A stretch of 20,750 nt of DNA, taken from the NCBI GenBank assembly GCA_017882205.1, contig JADGPY010000387.1, positions 1 to 20,750 of the forward strand. Reading direction: 5' to 3'. Positions 1 through 7,791 of this stretch are shown here, in pieces. This stretch comes from Chitinophagaceae bacterium. Lineage in GTDB: Bacteria; Bacteroidota; Bacteroidia; Chitinophagales; Chitinophagaceae. A program made the position numbers and the translations under genes. Numbering within the stretch: position 1 is the stretch's first letter; the number at the start of each line of letters is the position of its first letter. Under the pieces are notes generated by a model. The model did no database searches. It was not told the origin of the DNA and worked only from the letters and a program-made list of their open reading frames with translations.

Positions 1-233
1 AATTCAGCTAGAATTACATTATCCAATGCATAACTGGCAATCTGATGAAATTGTGAAAAATCATCAACCACTAGTTTGTAATGACCACCTAACATCCTAA
101 AGTAATTAGAGTTCTTAACACATTGGTCATAGGTTCGCATATCAGATAGGTAATCCCGGTTAGGATTATGCGCCTTTAGCTGAAACAGCAATTTTCTATA
201 TCGTCCAATACCTTCAGGACTCATTTTTAACAT
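1..233 (-). CDS. Partial hypothetical protein, overlaps the GH28 gene end
   Basis: A reading frame on the minus strand stays open from an ATG at 233 (second ATG at 224) to the window edge, 77 codons. In-frame TAA and TGA lie just upstream, so it begins here. It overlaps the last ~20 bases of the GH28 gene in another frame, an arrangement typical of translational coupling in an operon. The visible part is polar, with clusters such as GRYRKLLFQLKAHNP and a later stretch VVDDFSQFHQIASYALDN; no signal peptide or membrane segment is seen. I do not recognise the family. The C-terminal part is outside the window. It could be spurious, but the frame is long for such AT-rich DNA and the residue composition looks like protein. 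Confidence 0.45.
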   Translation of the reverse strand, partial: MLKMSPEGIGRYRKLLFQLKAHNPNRDYLSDMRTYDQCVKNSNYFRMLGGHYKLVVDDFSQFHQIASYALDNVILAE

Positions 234-1653
234 TTTTGCAGTTCATTAATAATATTGGTTCTCCTTTGATTGATTCTGACTTCACGTTCCTGAGCGTTAA
301 ATCATTAACCCAGTTGAATGTCATACCCTTCTCCGCCCTTATGAAGACGTTTTTTAATATAAGGCGTTCAATTGGCTGCTCCGACAAGCCGGTCACATTG
401 GCTGCGACCAATGCTCCGTCGCAAGTGATGTCGCTGATTTCAATATCCCGGACAATTGGGTATGCTTCCTTGCCAATTATCCATGCAGGATAATCCATTT
501 GGAAAAGGATGGCTTGCTCATGGATATCCTTCATCGTAATGTTTCGGAACCAGATATGCTCAACAAACCCACCGCGCGTGGAGTTGGACTTTATGTGAAT
601 ACTTAAATTGGTTCCAATAAAAGTACAATCATGTACCAATACATTCCGGATACCACCGGACATCTCACTGCCTATGCTGACCCCCCCCCATATTCCGTTT
701 TGGCTGCGAATATGTCGTACCACAATATTTTCTGTTGGACGCCCAACCCGCCAGCCATCCTCGTTGATGCCTGACTTCAAACAGACCCCATCGTCACCGG
801 TGTCCATTGTACAATGCTCTATGAGTGCGTAGCGTGAAGAGTCCAGGTCGATCCCATCGTTGTTCGGTCCGCCTATGTTGACGTTAAGTGTTAATCCGCG
901 AGCAATTATGTTTTCACAGTATAAGAATTGGATCGTCCAGAAGGGGCCCGGCTGGGCAATAGTGAAGCCCTCCAACAATACATTCCGGCAGCGTACCGGG
1001 TTGATAAACTGTGGCCGGAGCCCATACTCAGGCTTTCCGAACACCCGTTTCTCGGGTGGCACGCCCTTTAGCACCATGTCCTGTATCTGCTTACCCGTCT
1101 CCTGCCCAACCTGTGTCCAATCCCACCAGGCCTGGCCATGACCGTAGAGCTTGCCGGGGCCGGTTACAGCGATGTTCTCGCAGTCGATGGCGTAGATCAG
1201 CGGCGAATAGTTCATTACCTCAAAGCCTGCCCATCGTGTGAAAACCACCGGCAGATAGTCATCAGGCCGGTCGCTGAAATGGAGTTCCGCCCCCTTTTCC
1301 ATATGAAGGTTTACATTACTCTTAAGGTGGATGGCTCCGGTCAGCCACTTGCCTGCGGGAACCAGCACCTTACCACCACCACCTGTCGTACAAGCTGCAA
1401 TCGCTTGCCGAAACGCTTCAGTATTCTTTGTCTCGGCATCTCCTTTTGCGCCAAACTCCCGGATATCAAAAGCCTTGTCAGGAAACACCGGACGTTGCAA
1501 TTGGGGCATCTCAAACGGAGCCTTTATTGGATCAATTGCCTGAAGGCTCGAATCCTTTGCAGCTTTACAGGAGGAACTATTTAAAATAACTGGTACTATT
1601 CCCACGGCAATTGCACTCTTGGATGTAATCTCTAAAAAATTTCTTCTCTTCAT
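214..1653 (-). CDS. Exported GH28 family glycosidase (polygalacturonase-like)
   Basis: A 479-residue glycoside hydrolase of family GH28, a right-handed beta-helix enzyme that hydrolyses galacturonic-acid or rhamnogalacturonan linkages in pectin. The N-terminus has a twin-arginine-like motif (KRRNFLEIT, residues 2-10) and a hydrophobic stretch, so export by Tat is likely; Cys29 follows SSS and is only a weak lipobox. The Asp-rich catalytic motifs are present: NNDGID at 264-269 and DTGDDG at 284-289. GSE at 328-330 stands where classical fungal enzymes have GHG, and IHIKS at 352-356 where they have RIK. This variant set is common in bacterial exo-acting GH28. The gene is clearly richer in GC (over 50% in places) than its surroundings. 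A run of nine G (coding strand; 681-689) lies inside the conserved WGGVS segment. The exact substrate cannot be told from sequence. Confidence 0.9.
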   Translation of the reverse strand: MKRRNFLEITSKSAIAVGIVPVILNSSSCKAAKDSSLQAIDPIKAPFEMPQLQRPVFPDKAFDIREFGAKGDAETKNTEAFRQAIAACTTGGGGKVLVPAGKWLTGAIHLKSNVNLHMEKGAELHFSDRPDDYLPVVFTRWAGFEVMNYSPLIYAIDCENIAVTGPGKLYGHGQAWWDWTQVGQETGKQIQDMVLKGVPPEKRVFGKPEYGLRPQFINPVRCRNVLLEGFTIAQPGPFWTIQFLYCENIIARGLTLNVNIGGPNNDGIDLDSSRYALIEHCTMDTGDDGVCLKSGINEDGWRVGRPTENIVVRHIRSQNGIWGGVSIGSEMSGGIRNVLVHDCTFIGTNLSIHIKSNSTRGGFVEHIWFRNITMKDIHEQAILFQMDYPAWIIGKEAYPIVRDIEISDITCDGALVAANVTGLSEQPIERLILKNVFIRAEKGMTFNWVNDLTLRNVKSESIKGEPILLMNCKNVKNES

Positions 1654-1777
1654 AGTTATATGTATTTTAAAATCTTAAGGGTAAATTACTCCTGAACTCC
1701 AAAAAATACTCACACTCGACTTCCAGTTTTTCGTTAAAAATATTTCACTTTCTTTTGCTAGGTAAAGTATAACTCGG

Positions 1778-1867
1778 CATCCCTGCTTCTAAATGCACAA
1801 ACGCATTTCAATAAAAGGAGGAACAAATGTGTATGCGTTGCCTTATAGAATCGATAAAGCAGGGATG
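1778..1867. repeat. Nested inverted repeat upstream of the GH28 gene
   Basis: CATCCCTGCTT (1778-1788) and its exact reverse complement AAGCAGGGATG (1857-1867) enclose 68 bases. Inside are further pairs: AAATGC (1791-1796) with GCATTT (1803-1808), and AACGCA with TGCGTT near 1800 and 1835. The inner pairs compete, so alternative folds are possible. It lies ~125 bases upstream of the GH28 start and could be a leader RNA structure, an operator, or the end of a small mobile element. Confidence 0.5.
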
Positions 1868-1901
1868 AAGCATAATTATTATTTTTAAAGCATGATAGTG
1901 A

Positions 1902-2043
1902 ATGGTTTTCGAAAAAAGAATCTTTTATTATAGTAAAATAAATTTATAACTAAATATAAGTTGAGAAAATAGCTCAAACTATTAAAAAGATGGATTATAC
2001 TACTACCTCCAATACCCGTAAAGTATTTTGTATTATACTCTTA
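1902..2043. repeat. 141-bp dispersed repeat, copy 1
   Basis: About 142 bases that match 11040-11180 in the same orientation at roughly 85-88% identity, judged by eye. Shared blocks include AGTAAAATAAATTTATAAC, TTGAGAAAATAGC, CAAACTATTAAAAAGAT and CGTAAAGTATTTT. It is very AT-rich and has no convincing reading frame. It sits ~250 bases upstream of the GC-rich GH28 gene, while copy 2 sits just upstream of the GC-rich esterase gene. From 2044 to 2249 I see only short open frames that I cannot assign. Confidence 0.8.
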
Positions 2044-2249
2044 CTGTTAAACGGTAGCTTTATCAATTTTCTGATGAACGAATAGCAACAAAACAATCCA
2101 AAGATTCATGTTGGCAAATAAAAGGTTATTGATGGTATAACCCTCAGATAAATATCCAACATGTCCTCATACAGATTAAGGAATTTTTGAAGATGAAGAA
2201 GCGTATTGGGTTTCAAACAATTTTCTATTGCATCAATCGCAATGATATC

Positions 2250-2769
2250 TTCAGGAAATTTTCCTGAGAAAATGATCCATGAACGTATTTATGGCGCCAT
2301 TAGTTGCTGCATAAGCTGCATGGGTTTCCAGATCTATCTCACCTACAATACTGCTGGTGTTCAATATAAACCCCTACGTTTTTTTCGGTGATTCCAAACC
2401 GTATCTTGTTGTAAATAATATTCCTTTAAGATTTGTATTAAAGAGCTTTTCCCATTCTGTTTGATCTGTTTCTTGCAGAGGCTTTGATGGATAGGCAATA
2501 CCTGCATTATTATGAATAACATCAATCTTTCCATACCCATTCAGTGTATTTATGATACCAAGTTCAATCAGATACCTTAAATACATCACCTAAAACAACT
2601 CTTTGTTCATCATCTCATTTTCTATAGATTCTGCCAGGGATTGTTCATCATTTGCCATGATAACAACTTTCGCACCTACTTGGTTATATTTTTTAGCACA
2701 CTCAAATCCAATACCCTTTGACCCACCCATAAGAAAAATAACTCATCTACTAATAGTTGCATAATTCAT
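2250..2769 (-). pseudogene. Decayed SDR-family dehydrogenase
   Basis: Pieces of one short-chain dehydrogenase/reductase are readable in order across several frames. An ATG at 2769 is followed by a stop in the ninth codon, then the nucleotide-binding loop GGSKGIG, then VGAKVVIMANDEQSL, a stop near 2590 and a frameshift. HNNAGIAYPSKPLQET (NNAG motif) follows, then a C-terminal part with NTSSIVGE and AYAATNGAINTF after another shift. The catalytic YxxxK lysine has become Asn (AATNGA). The substrate-loop region beyond that is missing. The start lies 14 bases after the mutarotase gene, so it was probably the last gene of the fucose operon. It may have encoded L-fucose dehydrogenase or 2-keto-3-deoxy-L-fuconate dehydrogenase; this assignment is inference. 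Confidence 0.85.
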
Positions 2770-2783
2770 TGTATTATAAAGGG

Positions 2784-3260
2784 TCAGTTTGTGTGAAACA
2801 CTTCTTCCATTTTGGTCCAAATCTGTTTATGTGCCACGGCTTCCGGGAAAGGAATTTGCATAGGATCAGTTTCTTTCCACCAGCGTTGTGTGGTAGTATC
2901 AGCAGCCATTTTTTTCATATCCTTTTCGAAGTCGTCACCGGTATATTCAAAGTAGCTGAATAGAAAATATTTTCCTTCAATTTTTTGCAGGTAGATAGAA
3001 TAATTATGGATATTACATTCATCAATTTTCTTTAAGACAGCGGGCCAGACTTTTGCGTGCAATTGCTTATAATACTTAATTTTATCAGGCTTAATCCCTG
3101 TTACCATACCCATAGACAATATTGTATGAACAAATTCTTTCTTTCCTGAATCCTTTAACATATCGATTTTAGTGTAAGCACTTGATTCACGCTTCTGATT
3201 TTCATTACATGAAACCAAAAACAGGCATATTGAAATTGATAGAATAAAATATATTTTCAT
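2784..3260 (-). CDS. Lipoprotein of the L-rhamnose mutarotase (RhaM/COG3254) family
   Basis: Sugar mutarotase that interconverts anomers of a 6-deoxy-hexose. Family hallmarks are visible in the C-terminal ~105 residues: KIKYYKQLHAKVWPAV, the NYSIYL strand and QRWWKETDPM, closely like RhaM. The normal family length is ~104 residues. This protein has in addition an N-terminal lipoprotein signal, MKIYFILS...FLVSC, with a good lipobox LVSC, and a polar linker, which predicts a protein anchored in the periplasm. An in-frame ATG at 3290 adds ten residues before the signal, but the start at 3260 gives a normal n-region, so I prefer it. The gene lies between the symporter and the SDR remnant in an operon with a fucosidase and fuconate dehydratase, so L-fucose is the likelier substrate. 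COG3254 proteins serve as fucose mutarotases in other fuconate-pathway operons. Confidence 0.87.
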   Translation of the reverse strand: MKIYFILSISICLFLVSCNENQKRESSAYTKIDMLKDSGKKEFVHTILSMGMVTGIKPDKIKYYKQLHAKVWPAVLKKIDECNIHNYSIYLQKIEGKYFLFSYFEYTGDDFEKDMKKMAADTTTQRWWKETDPMQIPFPEAVAHKQIWTKMEEVFHTN

Positions 3261-3300
3261 GTGAGAAATTTTATTTGGTAATGCATTCATTTTATAACTA

Positions 3301-4953
3301 TTATCTAAATATCCAAAATAATATCCCCATCAATAATAATAGTATTATTGACAGTGTTTTATAATTCCCTAATCCTTTCCAGCCAGGATTTTCCAAGGGT
3401 TCCCGTAAAGACTTCCAGTACAAACCTTCACTTTGCGAAGTATGCTGAACAGGGTATGCATAAGAGAAGCTTACCTGCATAATTAAACAGGCACAAAAAA
3501 GATAAAAGGCCATCATCATAAAAGGTATATGAGCAATAGATGTACCGGTAAATATTTTGTTTACTGCAAATACAATTGCACCCAAAGCAGAGCCAATCCA
3601 TAGCGTAAGCTTAGCTGATTTCGCAGATGCTTTTTTCCAAAATACGCCCAATAGGAATACACAGGTAATAGGGGGCGCTATATGTGCTATGATATCATTT
3701 AGCCCGTTGAATATACTTTCGTACCTGTTAAGTAAAGGCAATAAAGAAAGAGAAAATATTAATGCGATACCTCCGGCTATTTTACCAACACGCACTAATT
3801 GTTTATCACTTGTATCCGGACGGTAGCGTTTGTATATATCATAACCTGCCATGGTGGAAATAGAATTCAAAGCGCCCGAAACCTGGCTCATCAAACCTGA
3901 TAATAATGCTGCCACCAAAATACCAATCACTCCACTCGGCAACAATTGTGTTATCATTAATGTATAGATGCCTTTGCTGTAGATGATTTCTTTTCCTGAT
4001 TCGTCTACTGTCTTAAGAATGCTAATGTCCAGTTTTCCCGATTGAGCCAATGTATATGCAAACAAACCAGGAAGCACAAAAATAAATACAGGTAATATTT
4101 TGATGAAGCCGCAAAACAATGGCCCTACCCTTGCATGATTTTCATCCTTTGCACCCAGCACGCGTTGAACGATTGTTTGATCTGCACACCAATACCAGAT
4201 ACCCAGCACGGGATAACCTAAGAACACAGCATACCATGGCATACCACTACTATCTCCCTGCGGACGAAGCATAGAAATCTTTTCCATATGGTTTGTAGTA
4301 TGCAATACTTCAACCATTGGTTGCCAACCACCCATTTTATTATAAGCTGCATAGCTTATAATTGCGGCACCTGCTATTAAAACAATAGTTTGAATAGACT
4401 CAGTTACTACAACAGCTTTCAATCCACCGATGACGGTATATATTGCAGTAATAATTGAAATAGCGATTACACTTGTATACATACTTACACCAAATAATGT
4501 TTTTAAAACGATGCCGCCTGCAAGCATAGAAAAAGCTATGTGAATAATTATTGCAGACACCATGGAGATAACAACCAGCCAGTCCCGGCTATCACGGTCA
4601 TAACGTTTTTCCAAAAAATCAGGAAGCGTTGCAACGCCTGATTTTATATAAAAAGGAGCAAAAAATAAGGCCAGCAATATTAGTGTAAATGAGGCCATCC
4701 ATTCAAAATTCCCATTCAGTAGGCCGGTGTCAAAACCACTCTGGGCAAGGCTGACCAGATGAACAGTAGAAATATTTGTAGCAAACAATGCTAACCCAAT
4801 CGCCGGCCAGCGCAAGGTTTTGCCGGCAAGAAAATATTCGCCGGCAGCATTGGCCTTACTTTTTCTGCGGTGCCTGATACCTGACCACAAACCTACAGCA
4901 AGGATACCTAATACATAACAAATACTAATAATAAGGTCCGTAGATTTTATCAT
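3301..4953 (-). CDS. SSS-family sodium:solute symporter, probable L-fucose importer
   Basis: A 550-residue inner-membrane transporter of the sodium:solute symporter (SGLT-like) family with about 13-14 hydrophobic segments. N-terminal family features are clear: GEYFLAGKTLRWPAIGLALF followed by ATNISTVHLVSLA, and later TLPDFLEKRYDR and TAIYTVIGGLKAVVVTE. The middle contains the conserved WYWCADQTIVQRVLGAK. The length is normal for the family. It should couple sodium entry to import of a sugar or sugar acid. Its position, 46 bases after fuconate dehydratase and just before an exported mutarotase, points to L-fucose or L-fuconate as cargo, but SSS proteins cannot be assigned a substrate by sequence alone. 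It might also take up hexuronates, since the hexuronate importer of the neighbouring locus is broken. Confidence 0.9.
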   Translation of the reverse strand: MIKSTDLIISICYVLGILAVGLWSGIRHRRKSKANAAGEYFLAGKTLRWPAIGLALFATNISTVHLVSLAQSGFDTGLLNGNFEWMASFTLILLALFFAPFYIKSGVATLPDFLEKRYDRDSRDWLVVISMVSAIIIHIAFSMLAGGIVLKTLFGVSMYTSVIAISIITAIYTVIGGLKAVVVTESIQTIVLIAGAAIISYAAYNKMGGWQPMVEVLHTTNHMEKISMLRPQGDSSGMPWYAVFLGYPVLGIWYWCADQTIVQRVLGAKDENHARVGPLFCGFIKILPVFIFVLPGLFAYTLAQSGKLDISILKTVDESGKEIIYSKGIYTLMITQLLPSGVIGILVAALLSGLMSQVSGALNSISTMAGYDIYKRYRPDTSDKQLVRVGKIAGGIALIFSLSLLPLLNRYESIFNGLNDIIAHIAPPITCVFLLGVFWKKASAKSAKLTLWIGSALGAIVFAVNKIFTGTSIAHIPFMMMAFYLFCACLIMQVSFSYAYPVQHTSQSEGLYWKSLREPLENPGWKGLGNYKTLSIILLLLMGILFWIFR

Positions 4954-4999
4954 TTACACTTTTTTAAAAATCTGAGACATGCGTTTATCTTTTACTTTG

Positions 5000-6226
5000 T
5001 TACAATTTTTTTAAGTCACAACTGCTACCCGGTTCATTGGGTGTTTTATACACCCCATCTTCAACGTGTACCGGTTGTACAAAATGTTTTTGGAGATGCG
5101 GAATATATTCTAAAAAAAGTGCTTCGTGCCCTAACGCAATATGATTGAACAAAACCAAATGTTGGTGTAACTGGCCCATATCGCCTACATGCGGCACAAC
5201 TGGAATACCATACTTTCTGCTTAGTAAACTAACAGTGATAAATTCACTTACACCTCCCACTCTTACCGCATCTACCTGTATAAAACCGGCACATTTACTT
5301 TGCAGGTAATTTTTAAAAATGATACGGTTTGGCACATGCTCACCCAGCGCTAATTTTGTTGGTGTTATCGCTTCTGCAAGTACTTTATGCGCCAATACAT
5401 CATCCGGATGAGTGGGTTCTTCAATCCAATAAGGATTTATGGATTGCAACTGAGAACATATCTTTAAGGCCTGTGGTAATGTCCATTGCTGGTTGGCATC
5501 CAGCATTATTTTTATTGCATCACCAGCTGCTTCCCTAATCATCTGTGAACGGCGTATATCATGCTCCTCATTCTTTGAACCTACCTTCAACTTCACGGCA
5601 GTAAAACCTTCTGCAACAGCTTTATATACGTTCTCCTTCACCTTTTCATCACTATAATTAAACCAGCCAATGGAGGTATCGTACCCGGGATAACCTTTCA
5701 CCAGAATTTTTGCACGTTCCTCTTTGCCTGCAATATTTTCTTTCAGCAAATCCAACGCCTGCTCCTTTGTTAATTCATCTTCCAGGTAAGAAAGGTCCAG
5801 TGTGTTGATGATTTCTTGCGGCTTTAAATCAATCAACAATTTCCATAATGGCACTCCTCTTTTCTTTGCCCATAAATCATAACAGGCGTTAGTAACTGAG
5901 GCTAATCCAAGATGCACTACTCCCTTATGCGGACCAAGCCAACGGAATTGCTGCTCATTTGAAAATTTATTAAAAATGGTTCCGAAATCAGCCATCAGTT
6001 CCTCTATATCTTTTCCTTTTAATTTTTCTGCATAGAATTGTGCAGCTTTACAAACAAGGTCGTTGCCCTCACCAAGTGTAAAAGCAAAACCAGAGCCTTT
6101 AAGTCCGCTATCATCATGCAATTGTGTAACAGCATAAGAATAAACAGGATCTCTGTGAATGGCATCGCTTCCGGCTCCACTACCCATAGGATAGCGGGCA
6201 TCAACTACTGATGTTTTGAAAATCAT
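5000..6226 (-). CDS. L-fuconate dehydratase, enolase superfamily
   Basis: A 408-residue enzyme of the mandelate-racemase-like branch of the enolase superfamily that would convert L-fuconate to 2-keto-3-deoxy-L-fuconate. It resembles human ENOSF1 and bacterial FucD along its whole length: SGAGSDAIHRDPVYS near the start, RWLGPHKGVVHL at ~95-106, and LKGYPGYDTS-like KGYPGYDTS at 177-185. Active-site residues are in place: K212 and K214 (VKLKVG), metal ligands D243 (LDAN), E269/E270 (WIEEPT) and E296 (LGEH), D319, and H346 (PHVGD). It is slightly shorter than the usual ~430 residues. It starts 13 bases after the fucosidase gene, so cleavage and catabolism are co-transcribed. The identity of the family is secure; the substrate is well supported by the match and context. 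Confidence 0.9.
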   Translation of the reverse strand: MIFKTSVVDARYPMGSGAGSDAIHRDPVYSYAVTQLHDDSGLKGSGFAFTLGEGNDLVCKAAQFYAEKLKGKDIEELMADFGTIFNKFSNEQQFRWLGPHKGVVHLGLASVTNACYDLWAKKRGVPLWKLLIDLKPQEIINTLDLSYLEDELTKEQALDLLKENIAGKEERAKILVKGYPGYDTSIGWFNYSDEKVKENVYKAVAEGFTAVKLKVGSKNEEHDIRRSQMIREAAGDAIKIMLDANQQWTLPQALKICSQLQSINPYWIEEPTHPDDVLAHKVLAEAITPTKLALGEHVPNRIIFKNYLQSKCAGFIQVDAVRVGGVSEFITVSLLSRKYGIPVVPHVGDMGQLHQHLVLFNHIALGHEALFLEYIPHLQKHFVQPVHVEDGVYKTPNEPGSSCDLKKL

Positions 6227-6239
6227 ATCATTCAGCTAA

Positions 6240-7640
6240 TTATTTATCATCTATTACAGGTAATGATTCAGCATTTTTATCAATTTCCAATACGATAACA
6301 GAGTTTACTGCATCAGGTAAAACTTCAGGTAAATCAATTTCTATACCTGTATTTTCCTGCGTAAAGGTTACTGCATTTCCATCTAGAAAATATGCCTTTA
6401 TAATTTTTGTATCGGGTAAGGAAGGCAAAGTAAGTTTGTCTGCGTTTCTTTTAAAAACATGCAGGTATATCTTCTTTCCTTTTCTTGTTGCAGCGTATAT
6501 ATTGTTAGGTTTATAAGGGCCGCCTTTGGTACCATAAATACTAGTGCCATATTTGGTAAGCCATGTGCCTATCTCTTTTAGCCTCTTCACCTGCCTTGCT
6601 TCTATACGGCCATCCGGCATTGGACCCACATTAAACAGCAGGTTACCATTACCGGCGACTGTTTTTACCAATGTCTGAATACATGTTTTCAGGGTTTTCA
6701 TTTTGTCATTCGGTTTCCATGCCCATTGGTCGCAAATAGTAATACAACTTTCCCATGGTTCATTCATATTCAGTTCACCAACCTTTTGTTCTGGTGTCAG
6801 ATAGTCTCCAACCGAACCGGCAGAAAATGCGGTATTCGTCCCTTTCCCAAGCCTGTTATTAATGATTACATCTTTATCAAGACTTTTGATATACCGGTAA
6901 ACATCTTTTGCATATTCTTGTGTCCAGGGCTTTTCCCAGTAGCCATCAAACCATAACATATAAGGTTTATAACGGGTAATAATTTCTTTCAATTCATTTT
7001 TCATCCTTCCTACAAAGCGGTTCATATCACCCGGTACATTTTGTGTGGAATCATATGGATTGTGTACAGGGTAATCAGCATCATGCCAATCTAAAACAGT
7101 GAAGTAGATACAAAATGCGATGCCTTGTTTTTTACAAGCATTTGCAAGTTCTCCGACTATGTCTCTTTTAAATTGCGAATTCATAATGTTGTAGTTGGAA
7201 AAAGCAGTTGGCCATAGGCAAAACCCATCATGATGTTTTGAAGTGATGGTAAGGTATTTCATGCCTGCATCTTTTGCAGTTTTCACCCAGGCATCTGCAT
7301 TAAACAATACAGGATTGAATTCTTTATACAAGCTATCATACTCTTCAGGCGGAACCTCTTTATTGCGACTCCAGCCGATTTCAGTTCCACGCAGGCTGAT
7401 GGGGCCAAAGTGGATGAACATGCCAAAGCGTTTTTCCATAAAACCATCAATCACCTTTTTTGAAGTTTTGATGTCAGCAATTTGCTGCTGTGCATCGACA
7501 TTGGAAATGCATAACAAGACTATAAATATTGTGATTAGTATATTTTTAAAATAACCGGTAGAAGTATAAGAAGTATTTAGTGTAAGCCATTTGCTCACAC
7601 TGCTTACTTGTTTTTGCTGAAAAATATTAGGCATGTGCAA
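6240..7640 (-). CDS. Exported GH29 alpha-L-fucosidase
   Basis: A 466-residue GH29 enzyme that releases L-fucose from glycans such as xyloglucan or rhamnogalacturonan side chains. The catalytic barrel begins with RFGMFIHFGP (~71-80), then SKHHDGFCLWP (134-144) and the nucleophile motif YMLWFDGYWE with D232. The likely acid/base is within NEPWESCIT (E294 or E297), and NLLFNVGPMPDG follows. A small C-terminal beta domain is present. The signal segment (hydrophobic 33-47, probable cleavage after VDA50) is preceded by an unusually long, ~30-residue n-region. There is no later ATG before the catalytic domain, so the start is kept, though a non-ATG start nearer the signal is possible. It is the first gene of the fucose operon, with a palindromic operator candidate 75 bases upstream. 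Confidence 0.92.
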   Translation of the reverse strand: MHMPNIFQQKQVSSVSKWLTLNTSYTSTGYFKNILITIFIVLLCISNVDAQQQIADIKTSKKVIDGFMEKRFGMFIHFGPISLRGTEIGWSRNKEVPPEEYDSLYKEFNPVLFNADAWVKTAKDAGMKYLTITSKHHDGFCLWPTAFSNYNIMNSQFKRDIVGELANACKKQGIAFCIYFTVLDWHDADYPVHNPYDSTQNVPGDMNRFVGRMKNELKEIITRYKPYMLWFDGYWEKPWTQEYAKDVYRYIKSLDKDVIINNRLGKGTNTAFSAGSVGDYLTPEQKVGELNMNEPWESCITICDQWAWKPNDKMKTLKTCIQTLVKTVAGNGNLLFNVGPMPDGRIEARQVKRLKEIGTWLTKYGTSIYGTKGGPYKPNNIYAATRKGKKIYLHVFKRNADKLTLPSLPDTKIIKAYFLDGNAVTFTQENTGIEIDLPEVLPDAVNSVIVLEIDKNAESLPVIDDK

Positions 7641-7714
7641 TTATTTAAGAGTGATAAATAATAAACCAAACTATCTTTTAATTACACAAAATGAAATAGT
7701 GTATTCATTTATCG

Positions 7715-7724
7715 TAATCGATTA
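7715..7724. promoter_or_regulatory. Candidate LacI-type operator upstream of the fucose operon
   Basis: TAATCGATTA is a perfect 10-base palindrome with the central CG seen in many LacI-family operators. It lies 75 bases upstream of the fucosidase start. A LacI-family regulator is encoded at 17911-18933. The link between the two is inference. From 7641 to 7791 nothing else stands out. Confidence 0.3.
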
Positions 7725-7791
7725 TCCTATGATTTAGCAGAATCAAAATTTATAATAGGAGACACACGCCTTGCGCTGTTGAAAACATTAG

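Noticed and set aside
1138..1584. 148-codon frame on the plus strand
   Set aside because: It lies wholly antisense to the GH28 gene, whose motifs are clear; its translation has no recognisable features.
2044..2249. Short minus-strand frames, one with a hydrophobic segment (NMNLWIVLLLFVHQ)
   Set aside because: Too short and interrupted, with no family match I can defend; probably decayed sequence.
2206..2391. 61-codon plus-strand frame
   Set aside because: It is antisense to the decayed SDR gene, which explains the sequence better.
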